Source: Phenylobacterium sp.
GTDB taxonomy: Bacteria; Pseudomonadota; Alphaproteobacteria; Caulobacterales; Caulobacteraceae
Reading direction: 5' to 3'
DNA: 6,668 bases
NCBI GenBank assembly: GCA_028291285.1
Contig: JAQGIJ010000386.1
Location: forward strand, 1 to 6,668
Under the pieces are notes generated by a model. The model searched no databases. It was not told where the DNA came from and saw nothing but the letters and a program-made list of their open reading frames with translations. A program made the translations under genes and the position numbers. Each line of letters starts with the position of its first letter. The first letter of the stretch is position 1. Positions 1-6,338 of the stretch are shown here, one piece after another.

Positions 1-799
1 TCTCGGTCACGATCGCCGAATGCAGCAGGGCCGCGGCCACCAGCCAGGGCATGAAGGAGGCGTTCTCGACGGGATCCCAGAACCACCAGCCGCCCCAGCC
101 GAGCTCGTAGTAGGCCCAGAAGGAGCCGAGCGTGATGCCCACCGTAAGCAGGCTCCAGGCGGCCAGCGTCCACGGCCTGATCCAGCGCGCCCAGGCCGCG
201 TCGACCCGGCCCTCCAGGAGGGCGGCGACGGCCAGGGAAAAGACCACCGACAGGCCGACATAGCCCGCGTAGAGGAAGGGCGGGTGGATCGCCAGCGCGG
301 GGTCCTGCAGCAGCGGGTTGAGCGAGCGGCCCTCCACCGGCGGCAGCGCGACCCGCGCGAGCGGGTTGGAGGCGAAGACGGTGTAGGCCAAGAAGACCGT
401 CCCCAGCCCCCCTTGCGTCGCCACCATCAGGGCGCGCAGGCCGCGCGGCAGGTTGCGGCTGAGGAGCGCCGCGGCGGCCCCATAGCCGGTGAGCGCCAGG
501 CACCAGAGGAGCATGGAGCCCTCGTGGCTGCCCCAGGTCCCCGCCACCTTGTAGAGCATCGGCTTTTCGGTGTGGGAATTGGCCGCCACGTTCGCCACCG
601 AGAAGTCGGAGACGACGAAGGCGTGCATCAGAGCGGCGAAGGCCACGGCCACGCCGAGGAAGGCCGCGACGGCCGCGCCCTCGCCGGCCGCCGCCAGTGT
701 CGCGGATCGGCGCACGCGCGCCAGCGCCGAGAGCCCCAGCTGGACGACCGAGAAGGCGAGCGCCAGGACGAGGGCGAAGGCGCCGAGCTCGGCGGACAT
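1..799 (-). CDS. ccmF: CcmF, cytochrome c heme lyase subunit (N-terminal part, cut by window edge)
   Basis: Only the first 266 codons are present; the family is usually about 650 residues. CcmF is the polytopic inner-membrane subunit that, with CcmH and CcmI, takes heme from holo-CcmE and ligates it to the CXXCH motif of apocytochrome c in the periplasm. Seen here: several hydrophobic segments, the motif GTWGSHEGSMLLW at about residues 87-99, QDPALAIHPPFLYAGY at 165-180, and the tryptophan-rich WWD signature WGGWWFWDPVEN at 235-246. By the family pattern, His172 matches the periplasmic heme-ligand histidine (E. coli His173) and His260 matches the transmembrane b-heme ligand (E. coli His261); the other two ligands lie beyond the window. 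The ATG follows the ccmE stop with no gap (TAGATG), with GGGAGG about 10 nt upstream inside ccmE, so the two are probably translationally coupled. The reading frame is intact. Identification is secure. Confidence 0.97.
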   Translation of the reverse strand, partial: MSAELGAFALVLALAFSVVQLGLSALARVRRSATLAAAGEGAAVAAFLGVAVAFAALMHAFVVSDFSVANVAANSHTEKPMLYKVAGTWGSHEGSMLLWCLALTGYGAAAALLSRNLPRGLRALMVATQGGLGTVFLAYTVFASNPLARVALPPVEGRSLNPLLQDPALAIHPPFLYAGYVGLSVVFSLAVAALLEGRVDAAWARWIRPWTLAAWSLLTVGITLGSFWAYYELGWGGWWFWDPVENASFMPWLVAAALLHSAIVTE

Positions 800-1309
800 C
801 TAGACGCCGCCTCCCGCTGCGGGCCCGCCGGCGCCGGACGCATAGCTGGGCCTGGCGCCGTCGCCGCGCCACTCGCCCTGCGCCTTCAGGGCGCGGGCGA
901 CCTCGCGGGGCATGTAGCGCTCGTCGTGCTTGGCCAGCACCTGCCTGGCTTCGAAGACGCCGTCGGGGCGGAAGGCGCCCACCGCCACCACGCCCTGCCC
1001 CTCGCGGAAGAGGTCCGGCAGGTCGCCCTGGAACACGACCCTGTCGAGGGTGCGCTGGTCCTCGACCGTGAACTCCACCGCCCCATCCGCATGCTTGACC
1101 ACCGAGCCCTTGGCGACCAGCCCGCCCAGCTGGATCGCGCGGCCGGCCGGCGGACGCGCCTTGGCAGCCTGGGAGGGGGTGTAGAAGAAGGAGACGGAGT
1201 CGCCGAGGCCCCAGAGCGTCAGTCCCACCGCAAGCGCCAGCACCGGGGCGATGGCGGCGACCAGGGTCAGGCGGCGGCGCGCCTTGGGGGATTTGGGCAG
1301 CAGGCTCAT
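800..1309 (-). CDS. ccmE: CcmE, periplasmic heme chaperone
   Basis: This is a full-length 169-residue CcmE (CycJ), the membrane-anchored chaperone that binds heme covalently through a histidine and hands it to CcmF. The sequence shows a basic N-terminus, one transmembrane anchor at about residues 14-34, then a periplasmic beta-barrel (OB-fold) domain at about 55-135 containing GGLVAKGSV, VEFTVEDQ and VVFQGDLPDLFREGQGVV. The heme-attachment motif VLAKHDERYMP is intact, with His128 as the covalent ligand and Tyr132 as the conserved axial tyrosine. Beyond about residue 138 the tail becomes flexible and rich in Gly and Ala, as in many family members. The start ATG overlaps the ccmI stop codon as ATGA, and GGAG lies 8 nt upstream, supporting coupled translation. 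The histidine motif makes this the classical CcmE type, not the rarer cysteine variant. Confidence 0.98.
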   Translation of the reverse strand: MSLLPKSPKARRRLTLVAAIAPVLALAVGLTLWGLGDSVSFFYTPSQAAKARPPAGRAIQLGGLVAKGSVVKHADGAVEFTVEDQRTLDRVVFQGDLPDLFREGQGVVAVGAFRPDGVFEARQVLAKHDERYMPREVARALKAQGEWRGDGARPSYASGAGGPAAGGGV

Positions 1310-2385
1310 CGCATCCGCTCCGCGCGCGAGGCGGCCTCGAGCTGGGCCAGGATCTCCGTCTTGCCGGCGTAGCGCGCCTTCGCCTCCGCCAGCGTCTCAT
1401 CGCGCCGGGCGGTGTCGCCGAGCACCGCGTAGGCGCGCACCAGGCGCACCCAGCCTTCGGCGTCGTCGGGATTGGCCTTGAGCCGCTGGGCGAGCCCCTC
1501 GACCATGCCGCGGATCATGGCGAGCTGGTCCTGCGGCAGGGCGGGGGCGCCGCGGGGCTGGCCTTCGGCGTCGGCGATGGCTTCCACGAGGGTCGGGCGG
1601 CGCGGATCCTGGGTCGGCATGTCGGCCAGCAGCGCGCGCCAGGCGGCGAGGCCGCCGGACTTGTCGCCGCGGGCGATCTGGGCGCGGGCGAGATGGAAGC
1701 GGGCGGCGAAGGCCTGCGGATCTCGCTGCACGGCCTGGCGGAAGGCGGCTTCCGCCTCCGGCGAGACCTCGCCATTGGCGGCGGCGACCTCGGCCTCGCC
1801 GAGCAACTCCCTGAGGTCCGCCCGCTGCGGCGCGAGCTGCACGGCGTGGCGCATGGCGCGGACGGCGCCGGCCGGGTTCTGCGAGGCGCCCTCGGCGATC
1901 GCCAGATAGCGGAAGCCCTGCGGGTCGCGGGGATGGTCCCGGGTCAGCCGCTCGAGCACGGCGGCGAGCTGCGGCGCGGTGAGGCTGGCGGGATCGGCGG
2001 CGCGCCAGGCCGCCAGCCGCTTTGCGAACGGCTGGTCGCCCATGCCGGGCTGGCCCACGACCAGGTAGATGGCGAGCGCGGCGGCCGAGGCGACGACGAC
2101 GGCGATCAGCGCCGGGCGGCGGCCCTCACCGTCGGTGCTCCAGGCCAGCGCCGGCGCGTCGGCGGCGCCCAGGAGCCGGCGGGCGGCCTCGGCATGGGCG
2201 ATCCTGCGCTCGCTCTCCCCGATCAGGCCTCGCCCGGCGAGCTCGTCGATCTCGGCAAGCTGGCGGCGGTAGACGGCGGGCGTGGGATCGAACGCCTCTT
2301 CGCGGGCCGCGCGAGCGGCGCGCGCCAGCACTAGGCCGGCGGCGGCGGCGGCGAGAACGCCGGCTACGACCCAAAAGGTGATCAT
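1306..2385 (-). CDS. ccmI: CcmI, cytochrome c biogenesis apocytochrome chaperone
   Basis: This is a 359-residue CcmI (CycH). The protein holds apocytochromes c through a periplasmic TPR domain and presents them to CcmF/CcmH. Segments in order: transmembrane helix 1 at about residues 3-23; a cytoplasmic loop at about 25-90 with the family-typical YRRQLAEIDELAGRGLI and conserved charged residues; transmembrane helix 2 at about 91-111; then a periplasmic region with helical TPR-like repeats at about 135-260. The C-terminal part has MVEGLAQRLKANPDDAEGW at 294-312, typical of the family. The frame stays open far upstream (to 2856), but that stretch overlaps the preceding gene in another frame. The ATG at 2385 begins MITFWVV, directly ahead of the first membrane helix. 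There is no good Shine-Dalgarno sequence before it; with only 44 nt after the upstream stop, co-transcription is likely. The end overlaps ccmE by 4 nt. Confidence 0.95.
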   Translation of the reverse strand: MITFWVVAGVLAAAAAGLVLARAARAAREEAFDPTPAVYRRQLAEIDELAGRGLIGESERRIAHAEAARRLLGAADAPALAWSTDGEGRRPALIAVVVASAAALAIYLVVGQPGMGDQPFAKRLAAWRAADPASLTAPQLAAVLERLTRDHPRDPQGFRYLAIAEGASQNPAGAVRAMRHAVQLAPQRADLRELLGEAEVAAANGEVSPEAEAAFRQAVQRDPQAFAARFHLARAQIARGDKSGGLAAWRALLADMPTQDPRRPTLVEAIADAEGQPRGAPALPQDQLAMIRGMVEGLAQRLKANPDDAEGWVRLVRAYAVLGDTARRDETLAEAKARYAGKTEILAQLEAASRAERMR

Positions 2386-2429
2386 GGCGCGCGCTTTAGC
2401 CGAAATGGCGGGCGCGCGCGAGCGCGGCG

Positions 2430-3821
2430 TCAGGTCCCGGTGGCGCGCCGGAGCTCCGGCTCCGCACCGCCGGCCGAGGCGGACGCGGAGACCGCTCGCC
2501 GGCGGACCAGGTCCGCGGCCTTGTCGTCGCGCACCAGGCCGCTGAACTTGGCGGCGATGGCCAGGAAGGCGCGGGCGTGATCCTGGTTCTCGGCCTCGCC
2601 GGTCTTCACCAGGTCGAGCAGCTCTTCGACATAGAGGTCGAGCTCCTCGGCGAGCATCTCGAGGAGCTTGGAGCGGGCCGAGGCGAAGCCTCCGTAGTTG
2701 GAGCTGAAGCGCACTTCGCTGACGAAGGTGAGGAGGGTTTCGCAGCGGCGCACGGCGGTAGCGTCCGGCGGCACGTTGAGCCGGGGGATGCTGCGGCGGA
2801 TGCGCTTCAGCTTCGCCCGGCCGCTCGGCAGCGCCTGGTGGAAGTACTTGTCGCACTCGCGGAAGCGGCCCTCGACGATGCCGGCCAGCGCCTTGCGATG
2901 CTTGATCAGCGCGTGGCCCCAGCCGTGCTCACGGGAGAGGGAGACGAAGGTCTCGAGCTCGTTGGCCTGGGTGGTGACCTTGTCGACCAGGCGCGCAGCC
3001 TGGATCGCCGCCTCGGGGCCGCCGTCGAGGTCGATCTTGACGATCTTCTTCAGAGCGTCCTCGATCTCGCTCAGCACCCGCTCGCCGAAGACGCCGAGCT
3101 CGGAATCGGCGAGATAGCGCTCGGTTGGCCGCTCCATGATCGCGCAGATGATGCGCAGGATCATCCATTCGTGCTGCAGCTGCGAGGCCAGCATCTGGAA
3201 GAAGCGGGCCCCGGCATCCGGCGAAATGGCGACGGCGTCCTTGTAGGCCAGGCGCGAGCCGATCATGGCGTCGTCGGTTTGTTGGGCGGTCCATTCCGGC
3301 AGCTTGTGGGCCACGCCGCGCACGACGGCCGCCAGGTCGAGACAGGCCAGCAGCGTCTGGCCGCCGTCCGGGCGGGCCTCGTCGCAGGCCTCCGTCACGG
3401 CGCGAAACTCGCGCAGCTCGCCGGCGCGGAGGCCCTTGGCGGCGATGCGCACGAGCCGGTCGAAATGTTCGGTGCTGGTGACGCCCGGGCGGTAATCGTA
3501 GAGCGCGAGCTCGGCGTTGCGGACGATCGCCGGCGCCAGGGCCTTCAGGCCGCGCCAGAGCAGGCCCATGACCTGGACCGGGAAGACAAGCCGTTCCGGA
3601 TCGCGGCCGTCGCCCACGCACATCGGCGCGATCGGCAGGAGGACCACATTGCGCAGCTGTCGGTCGCGGGCTTCGAGCTCGACCATGCGACGCACGCTCG
3701 CCAGTGCGGTGTCACCGCTGGCGGAGGCCAGCGCCTGATGCAGCCCGTCCACAACCTTGTCGGGCGCGGTCTCTACCAGGGTCCGGACGATCTCCAGCTT
3801 GCGCTCCGAAAGAGCGGCCAT
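2430..3821 (-). CDS. Conserved-looking hypothetical protein, soluble and helical, 463 aa
   Basis: I do not recognise the family. The product has no signal peptide and no transmembrane segment, so it is expected to be cytoplasmic. It reads as mostly alpha-helical, with long amphipathic stretches (about residues 5-60, 205-260, 270-330 and 380-435). Cysteines are few (68, 146, 160, 226, 323, 360) and form no metal-binding pattern. Distinct segments include VVLLPIAPMCVGDGRDPERL at 59-78, LQHEWMILRIICAIMERPTE at 215-234, a basic run (KLKRIRRSIPRL) at 337-348, and RFSSNYGGFA at 371-380. The C-terminal 20 residues are low-complexity. The ATG at 3821 has GGAG 7 nt upstream; the frame is open further 5' but only over the kinase gene. 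It sits 83 bp after the kinase and 44 bp before ccmI, all on one strand, so it could be co-transcribed with either. Codon use matches the neighbours. A role in signalling or cytochrome maturation would be guesswork. Confidence 0.85.
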   Translation of the reverse strand: MAALSERKLEIVRTLVETAPDKVVDGLHQALASASGDTALASVRRMVELEARDRQLRNVVLLPIAPMCVGDGRDPERLVFPVQVMGLLWRGLKALAPAIVRNAELALYDYRPGVTSTEHFDRLVRIAAKGLRAGELREFRAVTEACDEARPDGGQTLLACLDLAAVVRGVAHKLPEWTAQQTDDAMIGSRLAYKDAVAISPDAGARFFQMLASQLQHEWMILRIICAIMERPTERYLADSELGVFGERVLSEIEDALKKIVKIDLDGGPEAAIQAARLVDKVTTQANELETFVSLSREHGWGHALIKHRKALAGIVEGRFRECDKYFHQALPSGRAKLKRIRRSIPRLNVPPDATAVRRCETLLTFVSEVRFSSNYGGFASARSKLLEMLAEELDLYVEELLDLVKTGEAENQDHARAFLAIAAKFSGLVRDDKAADLVRRRAVSASASAGGAEPELRRATGT

Positions 3822-3886
3822 GGCGAGGCTCCACTCGGGCGCTGCCAGCCCGTCATGGTGAAGATGGCGACTGCGGGTTAAGGCTT

Positions 3887-3905
3887 TCCCAAGTCGGGAT
3901 TTTTT
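3887..3905 (+). other. Short hairpin followed by T6 at the 3' end of the kinase gene
   Basis: On the plus strand the stem TCCC/GGGA (loop AAGTC) is followed directly by six T residues that run into the kinase stop codon. This has the shape of an intrinsic terminator for plus-strand transcription, that is, antisense to the genes here. Read in the gene direction, the A-run precedes the hairpin and no T-run follows it. The 4-bp stem is short for a working terminator, so this is a low-confidence observation. Confidence 0.2.
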
Positions 3906-5338
3906 CAGGCTTCCGCGCGCGGCAGCTCGACCACCAAGCGTAGCCCGCCCAGCGGCGAGGTGTCGAGCACGACGCCGCCGCCATAGGCGCGGGCGAGCTC
4001 GTCGAGGATCGAGAGGCCAAGCCCGGATCCGGGCGCATTCTCGTCGAGGCGCGCGCCGCGCTTCAAGACCGCCTCGCGCCCTTCCGCAGGCAGGCCCGCG
4101 CCGTCGTCCTCGACGGTCAGGCGCAGGCGTTCCTCGCCATCGGACTCCGCGCGCACACGCACCTTCGAGCGGCCCCACTTGCAGGCGTTCTCCATGCCGT
4201 TTCCGGCGATCTCCAGGAGATCCTGCCGCTCGCCCTGGAAGTAGAGGTCCTCGGAGGCGTCCCAGTCGATGGCCATGCCCTTGTCGCTGAAGATGCGCTC
4301 CAGGGTGCGGGCGAGCTCGTCGAGGACCTCGGCCACCGAGGTGCGCTCCCCCTGTCCTTGCGCGCGGGCCGCGGCGCGGGCGCGGCGCAGATGGTGGTCG
4401 ACCTGCTGGCGCATGGCTTCGGTCTGGCGGCTCACGACCTCGGCCAGGGCGCCGGGACGCTGGGAGGCTTCGGTCAGCATCACCGAGATCGGCGTCTTGA
4501 GGGCGTGGGCCAGGTTGCCGACGTGGGTGCGCTGCCGCGCCACGACCTCCTGGTTGTGGGCGACCAGGGCATTGAGCTCCTCGGTAAGGGGGGCGAGCTC
4601 CAGCGGGTAGGCGCCGGCCAGCCGCTCGGCCTTGCCCCGTCGGACGGAGGCCACCTCGTGGCGCAGCTCAAACAGCGGGCGCAGGCCCACCCGCACCTGG
4701 ATGACGATGGCCGTGATCAGCCCGCCGCCCAGCAGCAGGAAGGCCGCCGCCGTCGCCGCCACGAAGCCGCGGACGTCGCGGTCAACCGCCGAACGGTCCT
4801 CGGCGGCCAGGAATATCACCGGCGTCGGCCGTCCGGGCAGCCAGTTCTGCTGCGCGCGCGCGCGCAGCGGCTCGTTGAGCGGTCCGCGGCTGTCGTAGGC
4901 CACGCCCTTGCCCGGCTGGGCCTTGAACCGGGCGACCAGGTCGGGCGGCGTCTTCAGCGCGGAATCGAACAGCGAGTAGGATCGCGTGATCGGTCGCACC
5001 GTCCCCTGGTCCGTCGGCTCTGCGATCTCCCAGTAGCGGCCGGAGTAGGCCGCGAGCGCGCGCTCGTCGGTGAGCGGCGGGGCGAAGACCTCGTGGGTCT
5101 GGGGGTCGACCGTCGAATAGCGGACCAGGTTGTCGATCAGCTCATGCAGCCCCTGGTCCACGCGCCGGATCGCCGCCTGCTGGAACAGGAAAGCCAGCAC
5201 GACCGCAGTGATCACCAGCGCGGCCAGGCTCCAGCCGACCGCCAGGAGCACGAGGCGGCGCGCCAGGGAGGGCTGGCGCAGCCATTGGGCGAACGGCGGC
5301 GACGACCTAGGCCGGCCCAGCGTCGCTGTCCTCGTCAT
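3905..5338 (-). CDS. PhoQ/FeuQ-like membrane sensor histidine kinase
   Basis: This 477-residue sensor kinase autophosphorylates on histidine and is expected to pass the phosphate to the regulator encoded just upstream. In order: cytoplasmic N-terminus, transmembrane helix 1 (about 28-52), a periplasmic sensor region (about 53-190) with RYWEIAEP and SYSLFDSALKTP, transmembrane helix 2 (about 191-215), a HAMP-like linker (about 211-263), and the dimerisation/phosphoacceptor domain with NLAHALKTP, where His278 is the phosphorylation site. The ATPase domain has the N-box GNGMENACKWG (Asn380, Asn384), G1 DDGAGLP at 411-417 and G2 GSGLGLSI at 437-444. All catalytic motifs are intact. The N-box and the RGARLDENAPGSGLGLSI segment are of the PhoQ/FeuQ kind. 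The ATG at 5338 lies inside the regulator gene (32-nt overlap) with no clear ribosome binding site, which suggests coupled translation. The true ligand is unknown; the name FeuQ rests on recalled similarity. Confidence 0.94.
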   Translation of the reverse strand: MTRTATLGRPRSSPPFAQWLRQPSLARRLVLLAVGWSLAALVITAVVLAFLFQQAAIRRVDQGLHELIDNLVRYSTVDPQTHEVFAPPLTDERALAAYSGRYWEIAEPTDQGTVRPITRSYSLFDSALKTPPDLVARFKAQPGKGVAYDSRGPLNEPLRARAQQNWLPGRPTPVIFLAAEDRSAVDRDVRGFVAATAAAFLLLGGGLITAIVIQVRVGLRPLFELRHEVASVRRGKAERLAGAYPLELAPLTEELNALVAHNQEVVARQRTHVGNLAHALKTPISVMLTEASQRPGALAEVVSRQTEAMRQQVDHHLRRARAAARAQGQGERTSVAEVLDELARTLERIFSDKGMAIDWDASEDLYFQGERQDLLEIAGNGMENACKWGRSKVRVRAESDGEERLRLTVEDDGAGLPAEGREAVLKRGARLDENAPGSGLGLSILDELARAYGGGVVLDTSPLGGLRLVVELPRAEA

Positions 5339-5996
5339 CGGGACAGGTGAGCCGGTAGCCCAGCCCGCGCACGGTCTCGATCCGCTCCGGGCCGATCTTC
5401 TTGCGCACCCGGCCGATGAACACCTCGATGGTGTTGGAGTCGCGGTCGAAATCCTGATCGTAGAGGTGCTCGACCAGCTCGGTGCGGCTGATCACCCGCC
5501 CCTGGTGCATCATCAGATAGTGCAGCAGCCGGTACTCCAGCGAGGTGAGCCGCAGCGGCTCGCCGTTGACGCTGGCCCGCGCGGCGCGGGGATCGAGCCG
5601 AAGGCCGCCGCAGGAGAGGTTGGGCGCCGCGTGCCCGGCCGAGCGGCGCAACAGCGCCCGCAGCCGCGCCAGCAGCTCCTCGGTGTGGAAGGGCTTGGTG
5701 AGATAATCGTCGGCGCCAGCGTCGAAGCCCGCCACCTTCTCGCTCCACGCGGCCCGCGCGGTGAGGATCAGCACGGGCGTGGCGAGATTGTCCCTGCGCC
5801 AGCGCTCCAGCACCGAAACGCCGTCGACCTTCGGCAGGCCGAGGTCGAGGATGATGGCGTCGTAGGGCTCGGTCTCGCCGAGGTACTGAGCCTCTTCGCC
5901 GTCCGGCGCATGGTCCACCGCATAGCCAGCGTCGGCCAGCGCCAGCTTCAGCTGACGGGAGAGGTCCGGATCGTCTTCCACTAACAGGATACGCAA
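5307..5996 (-). CDS. OmpR/PhoB-family response regulator (PhoP/FeuP-like)
   Basis: This is a DNA-binding response regulator, 229 residues from the preferred TTG start. The receiver domain (about 1-115) has the acidic pocket EDD at 7-9, phosphoacceptor Asp51 (LDLGLP), Thr79 (LILTAR) and Lys101 (DDYLTKPF). The winged-helix DNA-binding domain (about 128-222) has LTSLEYRLLHYLMMHQGRVI, the recognition region DRDSNTIEVFIGRVRKKIG and the terminal hairpin ETVRGLGYRL. Nothing catalytic is missing. The start is chosen at TTG 5996 because the family normally begins (M)RILLVEDD and because GGAAGGGA lies 11 nt upstream. An ATG at 6071 would add a 25-residue Ala-rich extension with no domain and overlap the PepSY gene by 44 nt. 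It lies 31 bp after that gene and overlaps the kinase by 32 nt: one operon, cognate pair. FeuP and PhoP are the closest named relatives I recall; the regulated genes cannot be read from here. Confidence 0.95.
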   Translation of the reverse strand: MRILLVEDDPDLSRQLKLALADAGYAVDHAPDGEEAQYLGETEPYDAIILDLGLPKVDGVSVLERWRRDNLATPVLILTARAAWSEKVAGFDAGADDYLTKPFHTEELLARLRALLRRSAGHAAPNLSCGGLRLDPRAARASVNGEPLRLTSLEYRLLHYLMMHQGRVISRTELVEHLYDQDFDRDSNTIEVFIGRVRKKIGPERIETVRGLGYRLTCPDDEDSDAGPA

Positions 5997-6007
5997 TGTT
6001 CGCCGCG

Positions 6008-6015
6008 TCCCTTCC
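6008..6015 (-). promoter_or_regulatory. Ribosome binding site deciding the response-regulator start
   Basis: GGAAGGGA on the minus strand lies 11 nt before the TTG at 5996, in the 31-bp gap after the PepSY stop codon. It would serve a TTG start but not the in-frame ATG at 6071, which lies upstream of it. The spacing is a little long, so this supports the TTG start without proving it. Confidence 0.55.
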
Positions 6016-6018
6016 GCT

Positions 6019-6030
6019 TGAACGGGTTCA
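6019..6030. repeat. Small palindrome TGAAC-GG-GTTCA at the PepSY/regulator junction
   Basis: Two 5-bp arms (TGAAC and GTTCA) separated by 2 bp overlap the stop codon of the PepSY gene and end just before the regulator's ribosome binding site. The GTTCA arm matches the half-site seen in the tandem repeat upstream of the PepSY gene. The spacing is too short for an RNA hairpin, so if it matters it would be as a DNA operator. Chance occurrence is quite possible. Confidence 0.2.
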
Positions 6031-6318
6031 GCCGCCTTGGCGGCCGATGATCTGGCCGCTTTCGGCGTCAACCACGAAGATCACCACACGTCCGTCCGGC
6101 GTCTGCCACTGGACGAAATAGGCAGGCCGGCCGCCGGCCTCGCCCATGGTGGTGTTCAGATGCCGCCCAGGCTGCCGCTGGGCGATCGTCGCCAGAACGC
6201 GCGACAGCGGAGCCTGGCGCCCAGCAGCCTGCCCCCCGGGCCCAGGCTCCTGCGCGACCGCCGCCACAGGACCGGCGAGGGCGGCGAGCAGAGCCGAGAT
6301 GACGAGCAGGCGTTTCAT
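6028..6318 (-). CDS. Small secreted PepSY-like protein, possible FeuN-type kinase modulator
   Basis: The product is 96 residues. A Sec signal peptide covers about residues 1-22 (MKRLL, a hydrophobic core, then AVA before Gln23 as the likely cleavage site), so the mature protein of about 74 residues should be periplasmic. After a Gly/Gln-rich linker (23-36), residues 37-96 look like one PepSY-type unit: a helix (LSRVLATIAQ) followed by strands AYFVQWQT, GRVVIFVVDA and the closing ESGQIIGRQGG, the usual ending of PepSY domains. The ATG at 6318 has AGGTG 8 nt upstream; GTG codons at 6324 and 6327 are possible but less likely. It is the first gene of the cluster with the response regulator and kinase. 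PepSY proteins beside two-component systems are common, and in Sinorhizobium a small periplasmic protein, FeuN, restrains FeuQ. A similar role here is inference from position and size, not demonstrated homology. Confidence 0.88.
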   Translation of the reverse strand: MKRLLVISALLAALAGPVAAVAQEPGPGGQAAGRQAPLSRVLATIAQRQPGRHLNTTMGEAGGRPAYFVQWQTPDGRVVIFVVDAESGQIIGRQGG

Positions 6319-6338
6319 GCGCACCACACCTAACGTCC

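Noticed and set aside
20..1372. Long open frame of 450 codons on the plus strand
   Set aside because: It lies antisense to ccmF and ccmE, which are certain. Its product is a low-complexity Arg/Gly/Ala/Glu-rich string with no domain, a common artefact opposite GC-rich genes.
2386..2420. GCGCGCGC inverted repeat flanking a 17-nt loop in the gap before ccmI
   Set aside because: Alternating GC is self-complementary and common in this DNA. There is no T-run, so it is not a credible terminator or operator.
2386..2856. Upstream extension of CcmI to 2856
   Set aside because: The extra 157 residues are Arg/Pro-rich shadow of the hypothetical gene. CcmI proteins begin right at the first transmembrane helix, as at 2385.
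2577..3881. Long open frame of 434 codons on the plus strand
   Set aside because: It is antisense to the hypothetical gene at 2430-3821. The minus-strand frame has a proper ribosome binding site and a protein-like composition; the plus frame has an atypical Leu/Gly/Ala/His-rich composition and no recognisable domain.
3822..3904. Possible separate promoter for the hypothetical gene
   Set aside because: I could not find a convincing -35/-10 pair, nor a paired CtrA-type or GANTC site, in this 83-bp gap. Read-through from the kinase operon is equally likely.
3822..4178. Upstream extension of the hypothetical protein to an ATG at 4178
   Set aside because: The extension overlaps the kinase 3' end in another frame and gives Arg-rich shadow sequence. 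The ATG at 3821 has GGAG at a suitable distance.
4358..5350. Long open frame of 330 codons on the plus strand
   Set aside because: It is antisense to the histidine kinase, whose motifs are all intact. The product is low-complexity and lacks any domain.
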